From: Littorina saxatilis
Taxonomy: Eukaryota > Mollusca > Gastropoda > Littorinimorpha > Littorinidae
Direction: 5' to 3'
NCBI RefSeq assembly: GCF_037325665.1
Contig: NC_090252.1
Coordinates: 45,845,425 to 45,909,424 of the forward strand
DNA length: 64,000 nucleotides
Shown here: piece after piece, positions 36,719-46,561 of the stretch
Layout of the letters: each line of letters begins with the position of its first letter
Numbering within the stretch: the stretch's first letter is position 1
Made by a program: the position numbers and the translations under genes
Notes under the pieces: generated by a model
Told to the model about the DNA's origin: nothing
What the model saw: only the letters and a program-made list of their open reading frames with translations
The model's database searches: none

Positions 36719-37553
36719 AACAAGTCGCGTAAGGCGAAATTACTACATTTAGTCAAGCTGTGGAACTCACAGAATGAAACTGAACGTAGTGCAAAAGGTA
36801 GTGAAAGTGACGAGCCTGTTTGACGCGGTAGCGGTTGCGCTGTGCTTCATAGCACGCTTTACTGTACATCTCTTCGTTTTAAGTTTTTGAGCGTGTTTTT
36901 AATCCAAACATATCATATCTATATGTTTTTGGAATCAGGAACCGACAAGGAATAAGATGAAATAGTTTTTGAATCGATTTCGGAAATTTAATTTTGATCA
37001 TAATTTTTATATTTTTATTTTTCAGAGCTTGTTTTTAATTCAAATATAACATATTTATATGTTTTTGGAATCAGAACATGATAAAGAATAAGATGAACGT
37101 AAATTTGGATCGTTTTATAAATTTTTTTTTTTTACAATTTTCAGATTTTTAATGACCAAAGTCATTAATTAATTTTTAAGCCACCAAGCTGAAATGCAAT
37201 ACCGAAGTCCGGCCTTCGTCGAAGATTGCTTGGCCAAATTTTCAATCCATTTGATTGAAAAATGAAGGTGTGACAGTGCCGCCTCAACTTTTACAAAAAG
37301 CCGGATATGACGTCATTAGAGACATTTATCGAAAAAATGAAGAAAAAAAGTCCGGGGATATCATTCCCAGGAACTCTCATGTAAAATTTCATAAAGATTG
37401 GTCCAGTAGTTTAGTCTGAATCGCTCTACACGCACACGCACAGACACACACAGACGTAACACACACACACACACACACACTCACACACACCACACCCTCG
37501 TCTCGATTCCCCCCTCTACGTTAAAACATTTAGTCAAGACTTGACTAAATGTA
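36719..37553 (+). mobile_element. Family A element, copy A4
   Basis: Same start (ACAAGTCGCGTAAGGCGAAA) and hairpin end (ACATTTAGTCAAGACTTGAC) as the other family A copies. Confidence 0.82.
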
Positions 37554-37599
37554 ATGAGGATAAGAGTGTTCATTCATCAAGTCTCCGAAGGTCTGTCCT

Positions 37600-37925
37600 C
37601 AATACAGAGAAAACGTTACGCCTCTAGTGCAGCCGAGACCGAAAGTGATGACGTCGCGCCGAGTCGATAATATGCTTCAAATGATCCGCGCGCGCTCGTT
37701 ACAGACTCACTGACGTCATAGCAGCTCTGCAATTAGCTTTTGCGACACTTTGGCGGTCGGCTCCTCCCTCCCCCATGACGTGCTGCCATCAGAAAACGGC
37801 GACCGTTTCTGGAACCGGTGTACGCGCGCGCTGGCGTTGCCACTGGCAACCACAGTGAAATCCTTTTGTCGCAAAGGTCTCGGTGCGCCCAGGATAGCAC
37901 ACAAGGAAAAAGAGATAGGAGATGT
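37600..37925. promoter_or_regulatory. CpG-rich stretch with CRE-like sites beside the gap
   Basis: A perfect TGACGTCA palindrome lies within CTCACTGACGTCATAGCAGC (about 37711), with GATGACGTCGCGCC at about 37645 and many CpG (GATCCGCGCGCGCTCGTTAC). Such CRE-containing CpG blocks are typical of promoters. If the left contig is flipped, it would lie about 17 kb upstream of the CIC-L exon. Function is inferred only from composition. Confidence 0.3.
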
Positions 37926-38000
37926 AATGAATGGCTTTTGTTTTTTGGATACTCCTTTCGCATTTTTTGGTCATTTTTTGGCTCACGTAATAGTCAGTCG

Positions 38001-38200
38001 NNNNNNNNNNNNNNNNNNNNNNNNNNNNNNNNNNNNNNNNNNNNNNNNNNNNNNNNNNNNNNNNNNNNNNNNNNNNNNNNNNNNNNNNNNNNNNNNNNNN
38101 NNNNNNNNNNNNNNNNNNNNNNNNNNNNNNNNNNNNNNNNNNNNNNNNNNNNNNNNNNNNNNNNNNNNNNNNNNNNNNNNNNNNNNNNNNNNNNNNNNNN
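38001..38200. other. Assembly gap (exactly 200 N)
   Basis: A round-number gap, meaning a scaffold join of unknown true size and possibly uncertain orientation. It separates the minus-strand CIC-L exon from all + strand cic exons. Confidence 1.
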
Positions 38201-38521
38201 CACACCCCTCAAAAAAAAAGAGACAAAACAACAACAACACGCTTTAGATCAAAACCTGACCGTCTGCATCTGTTGGTCTACTTACGGAGCCTGCCTTCAT
38301 CATTACACACGCATGCATCTATTACGCAGTGTTGGTGGTTAATCTATAGAAGATCAATGTGGGTTGAATATAATTATATATCGACCCGCGCCAACAGCTG
38401 TTCCCTGCGCACAATCCAATAAATGTTGCTGACACTCTTTTGAGCTTTATCCTTGTAAACATCAAGGTAGGATGTAATTGCATTTTGTTTTTATGAGGGG
38501 AAAACTGGGTCAAGGGTCTTT

Positions 38522-39337
38522 TTGACTCACTTGCGAAGCAAAAGTGAGTCTATGTACTCACCCGAGTCATCCGTCCGTCCGTCCCCCATGTCCGGACGTC
38601 CGTCCGGAAAACTTTAACGTTGGATATTTCTTGGACACTATTCAGTCTATCAGTACCAAATTTGGCAAGATGGTGTATAATGACAAGGCCCCAAAAAACA
38701 TACATAGCATCTTGACCTTGCTTCAAGGTCAAGGTCGCAGGGGCCATAAATGTTGTCTAAAAAACAGCTATTTTTCCCATTTTTCCCATTTTCTCTGAAG
38801 TTTTTGAGATTGAATACCTCACCTATATATGATATATAGGGCAAAGTAAGCCCCATCTTTTGATACCAGTTTGGTTTACCTTGCTTCAAGGTCAAGGTCA
38901 CAGGAGCTCTTCAAAGTTGGATTGAACTATGGAAGATAACTGTTTCAAACTTAAAAATCATGTGGGGCACATGTTATGCTTTCATCATGAGACACATTTG
39001 GTCACATATGATCAAGGTCAAGGTCACTTTGACCCTTATGAAATGTGACCAAAATAAGGTAGTGAACCACTAAAAGTGACCATATCTCATGGTAGAAAGA
39101 GCCAATAAGCACCATTGTACTTCCTATGTCTTGAATTAACAGCTTTGTGTTGCATGACCTTGGATGACCTTGACCTTGGGTCAAGGTCACATGTATTTTG
39201 GTAGGAAAAATGTGTAAAGCAGTTCTTAGTGTATGATGTCATTGCTAGGTTTAGTTATTTGACCTTGACCCTGAAGGTCAAGGTCATGTAAAGGTCAAGG
39301 TCAAGCATGTGAGTCGTATGGGCTTTGCCCTTCTTGT
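38522..39337 (-). mobile_element. Family B element, copy B2 (AGGTCA-rich)
   Basis: Starts TGACTCACTTGCGAAGCAAA and ends GGGCTTTGCCCTTCTTGT. TCAAGGTCA or TGACCTTGA motifs are especially dense at 39010-39305. It lies about 450 bp upstream of the first + strand cic exon. Confidence 0.82.
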
Positions 39338-39459
39338 TTTTCTTTTGCATGATGGGTGGTTAACCTTGGAGTTAAGACACGTCTGCAGGATTTTTCTTAA
39401 AAAAATGATAAAACATGCGCATGTACGCACGCTTTCAGAACTGCACGCACGTACACATG

Positions 39460-39462
<3 letters not shown>

Positions 39463-39527
<65 letters not shown>

Positions 39528-39545
39528 CTCTCTCTCACTCTCAAG

Positions 39546-39609
<64 letters not shown>

Positions 39610-39622
39610 GTTTCTCTCTCTC

Positions 39623-39682
<60 letters not shown>
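39463..39682. repeat. (CA)n followed by (CT)n compound microsatellite
   Basis: About 30 CA then about 75 mostly CT dinucleotides, ending about 100 bp before the cic exon acceptor at 39783. Confidence 0.96.
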
Positions 39683-39783
39683 CTACACATACCAAAGCAC
39701 AATACATCTAATTCCTCTTGCTTTCTGCTGTGCGCACTGTCACTGAATAAACTTGTGTGTGAGTAGTGCTGTGTTTGCCTCAG

Positions 39784-39935
39784 ATCTGCGGCTGGAAGAC
39801 GAGGATCCGGACGATGATGATGTCTTTGAGCCGGTGACAGAAATGCCCAAGAAAGCGGTGAAAATTCCAGTGAAACGGCGATCGCAGTCCCTGAGCGCTC
39901 TGAAGGATAAAGAGGAGAACAAAGCAATAAGAAAG
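39784..39935 (+). CDS. cic: Capicua exon: acidic and QSLSAL segment upstream of HMG box
   Basis: Encodes [20 protein letters not shown] and then [20 protein letters not shown]. This aligns with the human CIC segment PRLDSETESDHDDAFLSI...GKRRTQSLSALPKE just N-terminal to the HMG box. The RRSQS motif matches the phosphorylation-dependent 14-3-3 docking site known in human CIC; the adjoining region is reported to bind ataxin-1. The acceptor is TGTTTGCCTCAG. The exon begins in phase 1 (two bases complete a split codon), which fits the donor phase of the minus-strand CIC-L exon. The donor is AAG then GTTGGT. Confidence 0.9.
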
Positions 39936-39964
39936 GTTGGTGAATAATTTGACTCGATGTTTAA

Positions 39965-42213
39965 CCCTTTACTTGGCACAACATGGCCGCTTGTTTACCT
40001 CCTCCATGGCAGCCATTTTTCAAGATGGAGACCAATTTTATTATGTGTTTATTAAACATGCAATATTTATGTGTTGAGTGCATGGATTTGAATGAAAGAA
40101 AGTGCAAAAGAGACAGAAATGAATTGCCAATAAAATGGGTCTTACCTGGATATCCACTTTGCAGATACATCCACATGAATCACTTTTCACATTTATATTT
40201 ACACTTACATTTACAGTTTTTTTCACTTATATTTACACAATTTCTTCCACTGGCACTGCACCAAGATGTTGAGGAAAGCAAGTGTCCCTGCAGAAGTTTA
40301 ATTGGCAGATGCCACAGCCGTAGCTCGACTCAACTGCACGCCCAGTTGGGGTCTGTCTCCTCAGGTTCTTGCAGGTGATGCAGGCACGCTTTCTGCCATC
40401 AAACTTGATGAGTGTGTGTACTCCAATGTTGGCCTCGTTGACTATCTGTGCCTTTCTCTTGGGTGCAAGCTTTTTCCTCGAAGAAAATCCCCCAATGAGG
40501 TGATCCGCAAGATCAAGACGGAAGTCGAGGAGGGCGTAGCGCGTCTTGGGTTTGTCTAACACTGTCTGGTCGTACAGAATGTAGGCATTGTTGATGCAGG
40601 CGTCGAACACAAAGCTCATCAAATATCTCCAGTATTTGTGGCTCTTCTGCACAGTGTTGTAGTAGCCTCGCATTTGGTCTGAGTTGTCAACTCCGCCCAT
40701 GTGTTGATCGTAGAGCTTGACAACGGATGGGCATGGCACGGCAACTCTGGCTTGCTGGGTCCGGTCCCACCTCAGCACACTGTTGTCTTCGTTGCTGCAG
40801 TTGGTAGAGAGGAAGTTGACATCTCTCTTGTCGTGCCAAACTGATGCCAGTGTGTTGTCCTTCTGAAAGACAAGGCTCTGCCCCTTTGTCAGCTTTCGGT
40901 GCTGCTTCATGCCTACTGGCAGGCCAACCCGGTTGGATCGGACGGTGGCACAGGCGTATGTGCCTTCTGCCAGTAGATCTGTCATCAGCGTCACAGAGGA
41001 AAAAAAATTGTCAAAATACAGGTGATGATGCAGTCCAAAGAAAGGGGAAGACAGTCTCATCACCACATCATGGCCCAGACCATGTTGTGTGCCATCAGCT
41101 CTCCTCCCCGTGTACACTTCAAACTGGAGAAGATATCCTGTGTTGGATTCGGCAGCACACCACACTTTCATGCCCCATTTGATGGGTTTATACATGCGTA
41201 GTGTGCTTCTTCCCTTGAAAGCCACCATGGCCTCATCAATACTGATGTCACAGTCAGGGGTGTAGTGCTCCAGGAAAGACTGGTTTGCCATGTCTAGCAA
41301 ATCCCTAACTTTGAAGAGGCGGTCTCTGTTTACATCTGCTGGGTCAGGTAGGTGGTCATTGTCTGCCAGGTGAATGAATTCTTTCAGCTTTTGGTAGCGC
41401 TTCAAAGACATCACTTTGTTTACACCTGGCACACCAAGACGATCGTCAGCACTCCAATACATGTCGTCTCTTGGGAGGTTGTGAATCCCCATCAAAATCA
41501 AAACACCAAAAAAAGCTTTCACTTCCTCTGCAGTGGTGTCCTCACGCCAATGTGGATCGATGCCGTTTGGTTTGTTGGCGATTTTCTCCCTCGCATACTT
41601 GTTTGTCTGAGTGACGATGCTGTCGATCATTGCTGGCTTGAACAGCAGAAAAAAAAAGTCAAGCTGGTTCGGATTATTCCCCAAATCATCGGTTTTGGGG
41701 CCAATAACTCGGGGACCAAAGGGTGTGATGGCGATTGGCGTCGTCACCGAAGCCCATCCAAATCGGTCAGTTGGAACCGGAGCTTGCTCCTCAAAATCAC
41801 TTTCGGAATCACTGTTACGATCGTCCCAGTCGGACAAATCAGAAGTATGCACACTACTGACATCACTGACATCAATGTCCGATTCTGGTGCATCAGGACG
41901 AACTGGAATGTCCGCAATATCGAAACCGACGAAGTGTTCCTCGTTTTCAGATTCGCTAGAACTTTCCATGCCATGAGTGAAAAAATATCGGCGCAAAAAC
42001 TTGAATAACACGATCGAATGTTGCTTGATTCAAAGATGGCGGGCACAGGCACGTGGGTTGGCTTTAGCCTGAACTTCCTGCGAGATCTCGCGAGATTTGT
42101 ACGGAAACTTTGTTCGTGAGAGCTGACGGAAATACACGAGTGATCGCGGACGCTTTGGGGCGTTTTGCCCAAAAGCAGTACGGACGTTTTCGGGCGTTGT
42201 GCCAAGTAAAGGG
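39965..42213 (-). mobile_element. Complete piggyBac transposon inside a cic intron
   Basis: The 2,249-bp element is flanked by TTAA (39961-39964 and 42214-42217), the canonical piggyBac target. It has perfect 18-bp terminal inverted repeats (CCCTTTACTTGGCACAAC and its reverse complement). It carries one uninterrupted transposase gene on the minus strand, opposite to cic transcription. It lies between the QSLSAL exon and the HMG-box exon. Confidence 0.96.
40233..42011 (-). CDS. piggyBac transposase, intact (592 aa)
   Basis: Cut-and-paste transposase of the piggyBac (DDE_Tnp_1_7) family, which excises and inserts at TTAA. The acidic Ser/Glu/Asp-rich N-terminal region (about residues 15-80, MESSSESENEEHF) is typical. 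The catalytic core carries D259 (CDISIDEAMVAFKGRS), D334 (HLYFDNFFSS) and D442 (HMGGVDNSDQMRGYY). The C-terminal Cys-rich RING/PHD-like zinc domain is present (CITCKNL...CGICQLNFCRDTC, about residues 548-582). Length and domain order are normal for the family and no stop or frameshift is seen. Two starts are possible: the first ATG (42011) or the ATG 14 codons in, which gives the more usual acidic start. It fills an element with TTAA flanks and perfect inverted repeats. Identity is very secure; activity is unproven. Confidence 0.96.
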   Translation of the reverse strand: MLFKFLRRYFFTHGMESSSESENEEHFVGFDIADIPVRPDAPESDIDVSDVSSVHTSDLSDWDDRNSDSESDFEEQAPVPTDRFGWASVTTPIAITPFGPRVIGPKTDDLGNNPNQLDFFFLLFKPAMIDSIVTQTNKYAREKIANKPNGIDPHWREDTTAEEVKAFFGVLILMGIHNLPRDDMYWSADDRLGVPGVNKVMSLKRYQKLKEFIHLADNDHLPDPADVNRDRLFKVRDLLDMANQSFLEHYTPDCDISIDEAMVAFKGRSTLRMYKPIKWGMKVWCAAESNTGYLLQFEVYTGRRADGTQHGLGHDVVMRLSSPFFGLHHHLYFDNFFSSVTLMTDLLAEGTYACATVRSNRVGLPVGMKQHRKLTKGQSLVFQKDNTLASVWHDKRDVNFLSTNCSNEDNSVLRWDRTQQARVAVPCPSVVKLYDQHMGGVDNSDQMRGYYNTVQKSHKYWRYLMSFVFDACINNAYILYDQTVLDKPKTRYALLDFRLDLADHLIGGFSSRKKLAPKRKAQIVNEANIGVHTLIKFDGRKRACITCKNLRRQTPTGRAVESSYGCGICQLNFCRDTCFPQHLGAVPVEEIV

Positions 42214-42217
42214 TTAA

Positions 42218-42523
42218 AGCCTGTCATTAATTGGGCGAAGGTGACTTAACGAAGCTTGCTGCAAGAAGCTTAAGCACTACATGTTTGGTAAAAAGAGTTT
42301 GCAAAGTCGACTTCGGGTTCAGTTATTGACAAGACTCTTCTAGGTGTCTGAATACCCCCATGTGCACACATGCGCACGATAAAGAACCCAAGTTAACAGC
42401 GAAAGTCTCGAGGCTTGGAAAGATGAATACACGTATGCAGGAAAAAGGACCAAAAAAAGGGTAGCGCTGTTCTGAGAGAAAGCAACCCGAATTTCCATGA
42501 GGGTAACCTCACAGGACTATATA
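42218..42523. other. cic intron with SINE-body fragment
   Basis: The stretch around 42340-42470 (TGTGCACACATGCGCACGAT, AAAGAACCCAAGTT) resembles molluscan SINE bodies but lacks a head or tail. Confidence 0.4.
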
Positions 42524-43101
42524 CAGGGCCTAGCATTGTAAGCCGTTCAGCGTACTTTACGCCGAAATAACATCTCCAGTACGCGGAACTCGATTTGGTG
42601 TACGCCGAAATGCAAAAACCTGTTATTCCCAAACGGTAAACCCAAACAGTCCCAGCTTTCGTTTTGTGTGCCGTTCGGTTCAATTCTCAATCGGTTTGAC
42701 AGTTTGCTTGAGCACGCACTTCCTCTGGCATCGTGCGAGCATGCTTTGTGCCGGTGTTTTGTGGCTCTAGACTTGAAATAATGTCTCGAAGCGACATTGT
42801 TGAATGTGGTCAGCCATTCAGTGACAAAGAATCCAGGTATTCCTGGAAGTGGGAATGGCACTTTTACAAATAACACAAGATTGTCAGTTTTCTTGTTTTC
42901 TGTCTGTGTTTTGCTTGTTGGTGAAGGCATAATTTAGTTGCTCAATCTTCTTGGGGGAGGGTCATTTTAGGTTAAAAATCTCCAAAAAATCTTCAAATAG
43001 CCCCCCCGAACCCCCACCAGGGGACCCCACTGGGGGCCTCCTGCGCCACCCAGACCCCCGCCTTTGTAAGCTGAACTCACTTTTCCCAATGCAAGGCCCT
43101 G
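42524..43101. mobile_element. hAT-like element (CAGGGCC type) just before the HMG exon
   Basis: CAGGGCCTAGCATTG at the left and CAATGCAAGGCCCTG at the right are inverted repeats with one mismatch. TATATA flanks both sides. The interior has an unrecognised 127-codon minus-strand ORF (42547-42930) and a GC-rich block (about 43000-43070). It ends 45 bp upstream of the HMG-box exon. Confidence 0.75.
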
Positions 43102-43146
43102 TATATAAAATCTCATTCTTATCCTTATCCTTATCCTTGCCTGCAG

Positions 43147-43329
43147 AAGGACAAGGACCACATCCGTCGCCCAATGAACGCCTTCATGATCTTCAGCAAG
43201 CGACACCGCGCCATGGTCCACCAGCGGCACCCCAACCAGGACAACCGTACCGTCAGCAAGATCCTCGGCGAATGGTGGTACGCGCTCGAGCCCAAGCAGA
43301 AACAGCTCTACTATGATCTGGCTTCCAAG
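43147..43329 (+). CDS. cic: Capicua HMG-box exon
   Basis: Encodes the capicua-specific HMG box: [57 protein letters not shown]. It differs from human CIC at only a few positions. In known CIC proteins this domain, with the C-terminal C1 domain, binds TGAATGAA-type sites and represses RTK target genes in the nucleus. The exon is 61 codons, phase 0 at both ends; the acceptor follows CTTATCCTTGCCTGCAG and the donor is AAG then GTAACT. The polypyrimidine tract is a small (CTTATC)n repeat. The remaining C-terminal part of the HMG domain is in the next exon. Confidence 0.98.
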
Positions 43330-43680
43330 GTAACTGTCGTTTCTTTGTTAATATGCAAAGCGCAGAGTATAAACGTTTTGTGGTTAGTATAGTAAATCCA
43401 AAAACAAAGAGACTGCCAACGTTCCAAAATTCCGAATAAAAAAAAACAAGAAAACGTTTAACACTTTCGCGACGGGAGGTGACTATATTAGTAATAGCGC
43501 TGCAACGCCCACGGACGGGAAGTGACTATTTTAGTATTAGACATACAAGGTACACGACTCGTGATTGCTTCCCGGTTTTTGAAGCTTGCAGTAAATTGAG
43601 TTGTTTCCCTTGACACACTTGGTGTGCCCTTAAGCCATATGTAAAATTAGCCTGGTTTGTGCGGTTTTTTCGAGAAAAAA

Positions 43681-43827
43681 AATGAATCGAAGGCGAGCCT
43701 TGTCACGGGAGGAGATTCTCCGGATGTTGGATCTTGAGGACGCTGTAGATCATGATTCCGACGTGTTGTTTTCGCCTCAAGAAAGCGATAATAGCAGTGA
43801 TATTGAGGAAGAAACAGTCCTGTTGTA
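43681..43827 (+). pseudogene. N-terminal remnant of a piggyBac-like transposase
   Basis: A 48-codon frame, MNRRRALSREEILRMLDLED then a Ser/Asp/Glu-rich run (ESDNSSDIEEE), ending in TAG at 43825. The basic start followed by an acidic Ser-rich region is typical of piggyBac transposase and PGBD N-termini. The catalytic domain is absent from the surrounding element. The call rests on composition plus the TTAA-flanked context rather than on a diagnostic motif. Confidence 0.5.
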
Positions 43828-44099
43828 GCTGCTAGTATGAGTCGGCAAACTACACGTGTTAGGGTGGTACTGCATGAATCTTTGAATGTGTAGTTGCAAG
43901 GGGGGCGTGGCAGCACTGATAACAATGGATGGCTGGAGCCTAATCCTTTTGGAAATGTTCATAGGTGTACAGTTGGGACTTTGTTGTGAAAATGTGACTT
44001 ATATTCAATATGGATTACCTAGACATCATTTGGTGAGTGTCACAGTTTTGTTTCATTTGAGTCAGGATGCTGTGAGTGAATGCGTGATTTGCTTGTTTT

Positions 44100-44886
44100 T
44101 GACTCACATGCGAAGCAAAAGTGAGTCTATGTACTCACCCGAGTCGTCCGTCCGTCCGTCCGTCCGGCCGGCCGGCCGTCCGGAAAACTTTAACGTTGGA
44201 TATTTCTTGGATACTATTCAGTCTATCAGTACCAAATTTGGCAAGATGGTGTATGATGACAAGGCCCCAAAAAACATACATAGCATCTTGACCTTGCTTC
44301 AAGGTCAAGGTCGCAGGGGCCATAAATGTTGTCTAAAAACCAGCTATTTTTCACATTTTCCCCATTTTCTCTGAAGTTTTTGAGATTGAATACCTCACCT
44401 ATATATGATATATAGGGCAAAGTAAGCCCCATCTTTTGATACCAGTTTGGTTTACCTTGCTTCAAGGTCAAGGTCACAGGAGCTCTTCAAAGTTGGATTG
44501 TATACATATTTTGAAGTGACCTTGACCCTGAACTATGGAAGATAACTGTTTCAAACTTAAACATTATGTGGGGCACATGTTATGCTTTCATCATGAGACA
44601 CATTTGGTCACATATGATCAAGGTCAAGGTCACTTTGACCCTTATGAAATGTGACCAAAATAAGGTAGTGAACCACTAAAAGTGACCATATCTCATGGTA
44701 GAAAGGGCCAATAAGCACCATTGTACTTCCTATGTCTTGAATTAACAGCTTTGTGTTGCATGACCTTGGATGACCTTGACCTTGGGTAGGAAAAATGTTT
44801 AAAGCAGTTCTTAGTGTATGATGTCATTGCTAGGTTTAGTTATTTGAGGTCAAGCATGTGAGTCGTATGGGCTTTGCCCTTCTTGT
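44100..44886 (-). mobile_element. Family B element, copy B3 (AGGTCA-rich)
   Basis: Starts TGACTCACATGCGAAGCAAA and ends GGGCTTTGCCCTTCTTGT, with T on both flanks. Nearly collinear with B2, with small internal deletions in the AGGTCA-rich part. Nested in the piggyBac-like element. Confidence 0.82.
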
Positions 44887-45352
44887 TTCTTTGTACTGTC
44901 TCCTTATTTCTGTGTAGAATTTTAACAATATTTCAGCTAATTCATAGGTTTTACACCTTGTTTGGTTATAAAATTATTTATAATACTTTCTGTTAAAAAA
45001 TAACTTTTAAAAAAGCAGTGGAAAAGAAAACACACACAAAAAAACGTTAAAAAACACAAATTATCCCCCTTTCACCCCCCTTTCACCCCCCCTTTCACCC
45101 CCCCCTTTGCTAAAACAAATCGCGTGACAAACTTATAAATAGCACGACTGAACTGGGCATCCATTTTTTAATTAGTACACAAAATTTGGTGGTGATTGGA
45201 CTTAATTCAAGCTTGCTAGACAGATTTCTTTACAGTTACTGTTTTTTGGGAAGTTTCTTGGTGGCAAGCTTGGGCAGGCAGGACGTTAACGCCGTGGCAA
45301 TGCTAGTCACGATAGTGTTAAACGTTCCAACAACCTACCTTTCTTGTGTTTT

Positions 45353-46180
45353 TACATTTAGTCAAGTTTTAACTAAATGTTTTAACATAGAGGGGGGAAT
45401 CGAGACGAGGGTCGTGGTGTATGTGTGTGTCTGTCTGTCTGTCTGTCTGTCTGTGTGTGTGTGTAGAGCGATTCAGACTAAACTACTGGGCCGATCTTTA
45501 AGAAATTTGACATGAGAGTTCCTGGGTATGATATCCCCGGACGTTTTTTTCATTTTTTCGATAAATACCTTTGATGACGTCATATCCGGCTTTTTGTAAA
45601 AGTTGAGGTGGCACTGTCACACCCTCATTTTTCCATTAAATTGATTGAAATTTTGGCAAAGCAATCTTCGACAAAGGCCGGGGTTTGGTATTGCATTTCA
45701 GCTTGGTGGCTTAAAAACTAATGAGTGAGTCTGGTCATTAAAAATCGGAAACTTTTAATTAAAATTAATTTTTTTATTAAACGATCCAAAAACAATTTCA
45801 TCTTATTCTTCGTCATTTTCTGATTCCAAAAACATATACATATGTTATATTTGGATTAAAAACAAGCTCTGAAAATTAAAAATATAAAAATTATGATCAA
45901 AATTTCCGAAATCGTTTTAAAAACTATTTCATCTTATTCCTTGTCGGTTCCTGATTCCAAAAACATATAGATATGATATGTTTGGATTAAAACCACGCTC
46001 AGAAAGTTAAAACGAAGAGAGGTACAGTAAAGCGTGCTATGAAGCACAGCGCAATCGCTACCGCGCCAAACAGGCTCGTCACTTTCACTGCCTTTTGCAC
46101 TAGCGGCGGACTACGTTCAGTTTCATTCTGTGAGTTCCACAGCTTGACTAAATGTAGTAATTTCGCCTTAAGCGACTTGT
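45353..46180 (-). mobile_element. Family A element, copy A5
   Basis: Hairpin end ACATTTAGTCAAGTTTTGAC followed by TG/(TCTG)n; right end CGCCTTAAGCGACTTGT. Begins 36 bp after the piggyBac-like element. Confidence 0.82.
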
Positions 46181-46413
46181 TTTATTTCTTTGTGGTTAGT
46201 GCTATATGGATTGTCATTATTATTATTTTCCCAGCGATCTTTTTTACTTTAACACTGAGTTTTTCTTAAAAGATTTTGCATGTTGTTTCCTTACCTTATC
46301 CATCATATTCTTTTCTTTTAAAAAATAAAGAACTTGACTGGTGACTTGTGCATGTTACCTGGTCAAGAAGGTCATCACCATTGTGTTCACCTGTTGGTGT
46401 GTGTGTCGTTCAG

Positions 46414-46561
46414 GTGAAGGAGGCTCATTTCAAGGCCCATCCAGACTGGAAGTGGTGCTCCAAGGACCGCAAGCGCTCGTCCACCATCGCTACCACCTTG
46501 AAACAGCAGCGCGACAGTCAGCTGGGGTCCACTGACAACATTCTCGATCCTGATACACCTG
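46414..46561 (+). CDS. cic: Capicua exon: end of HMG domain
   Basis: Encodes [20 protein letters not shown] then [20 protein letters not shown]. This matches the human CIC sequence [21 protein letters not shown] immediately after the HMG-box exon. Acceptor GTGTGTCGTTCAG; starts phase 0, ends phase 1. The donor is G then GTGCGG, weak by consensus, and is followed within 30 bp by a long TG-rich tract. Confidence 0.95.

Larger units (their letters stand above)
43462..45317 (+). mobile_element. Deleted piggyBac-like element with nested family B copy
   Basis: TTAA flanks at 43458-43461 and 45318-45321. The left end CACTTTCGCGACGGGAGGTG and the inverted right end (CACTATCGTGAC) are similar terminal repeats. 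Family B copy B3 (about 790 bp) sits inside. The remaining length of about 1.07 kb is too short for a full transposase. A short ORF with a piggyBac-like N-terminus starts at 43681. Confidence 0.72.
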
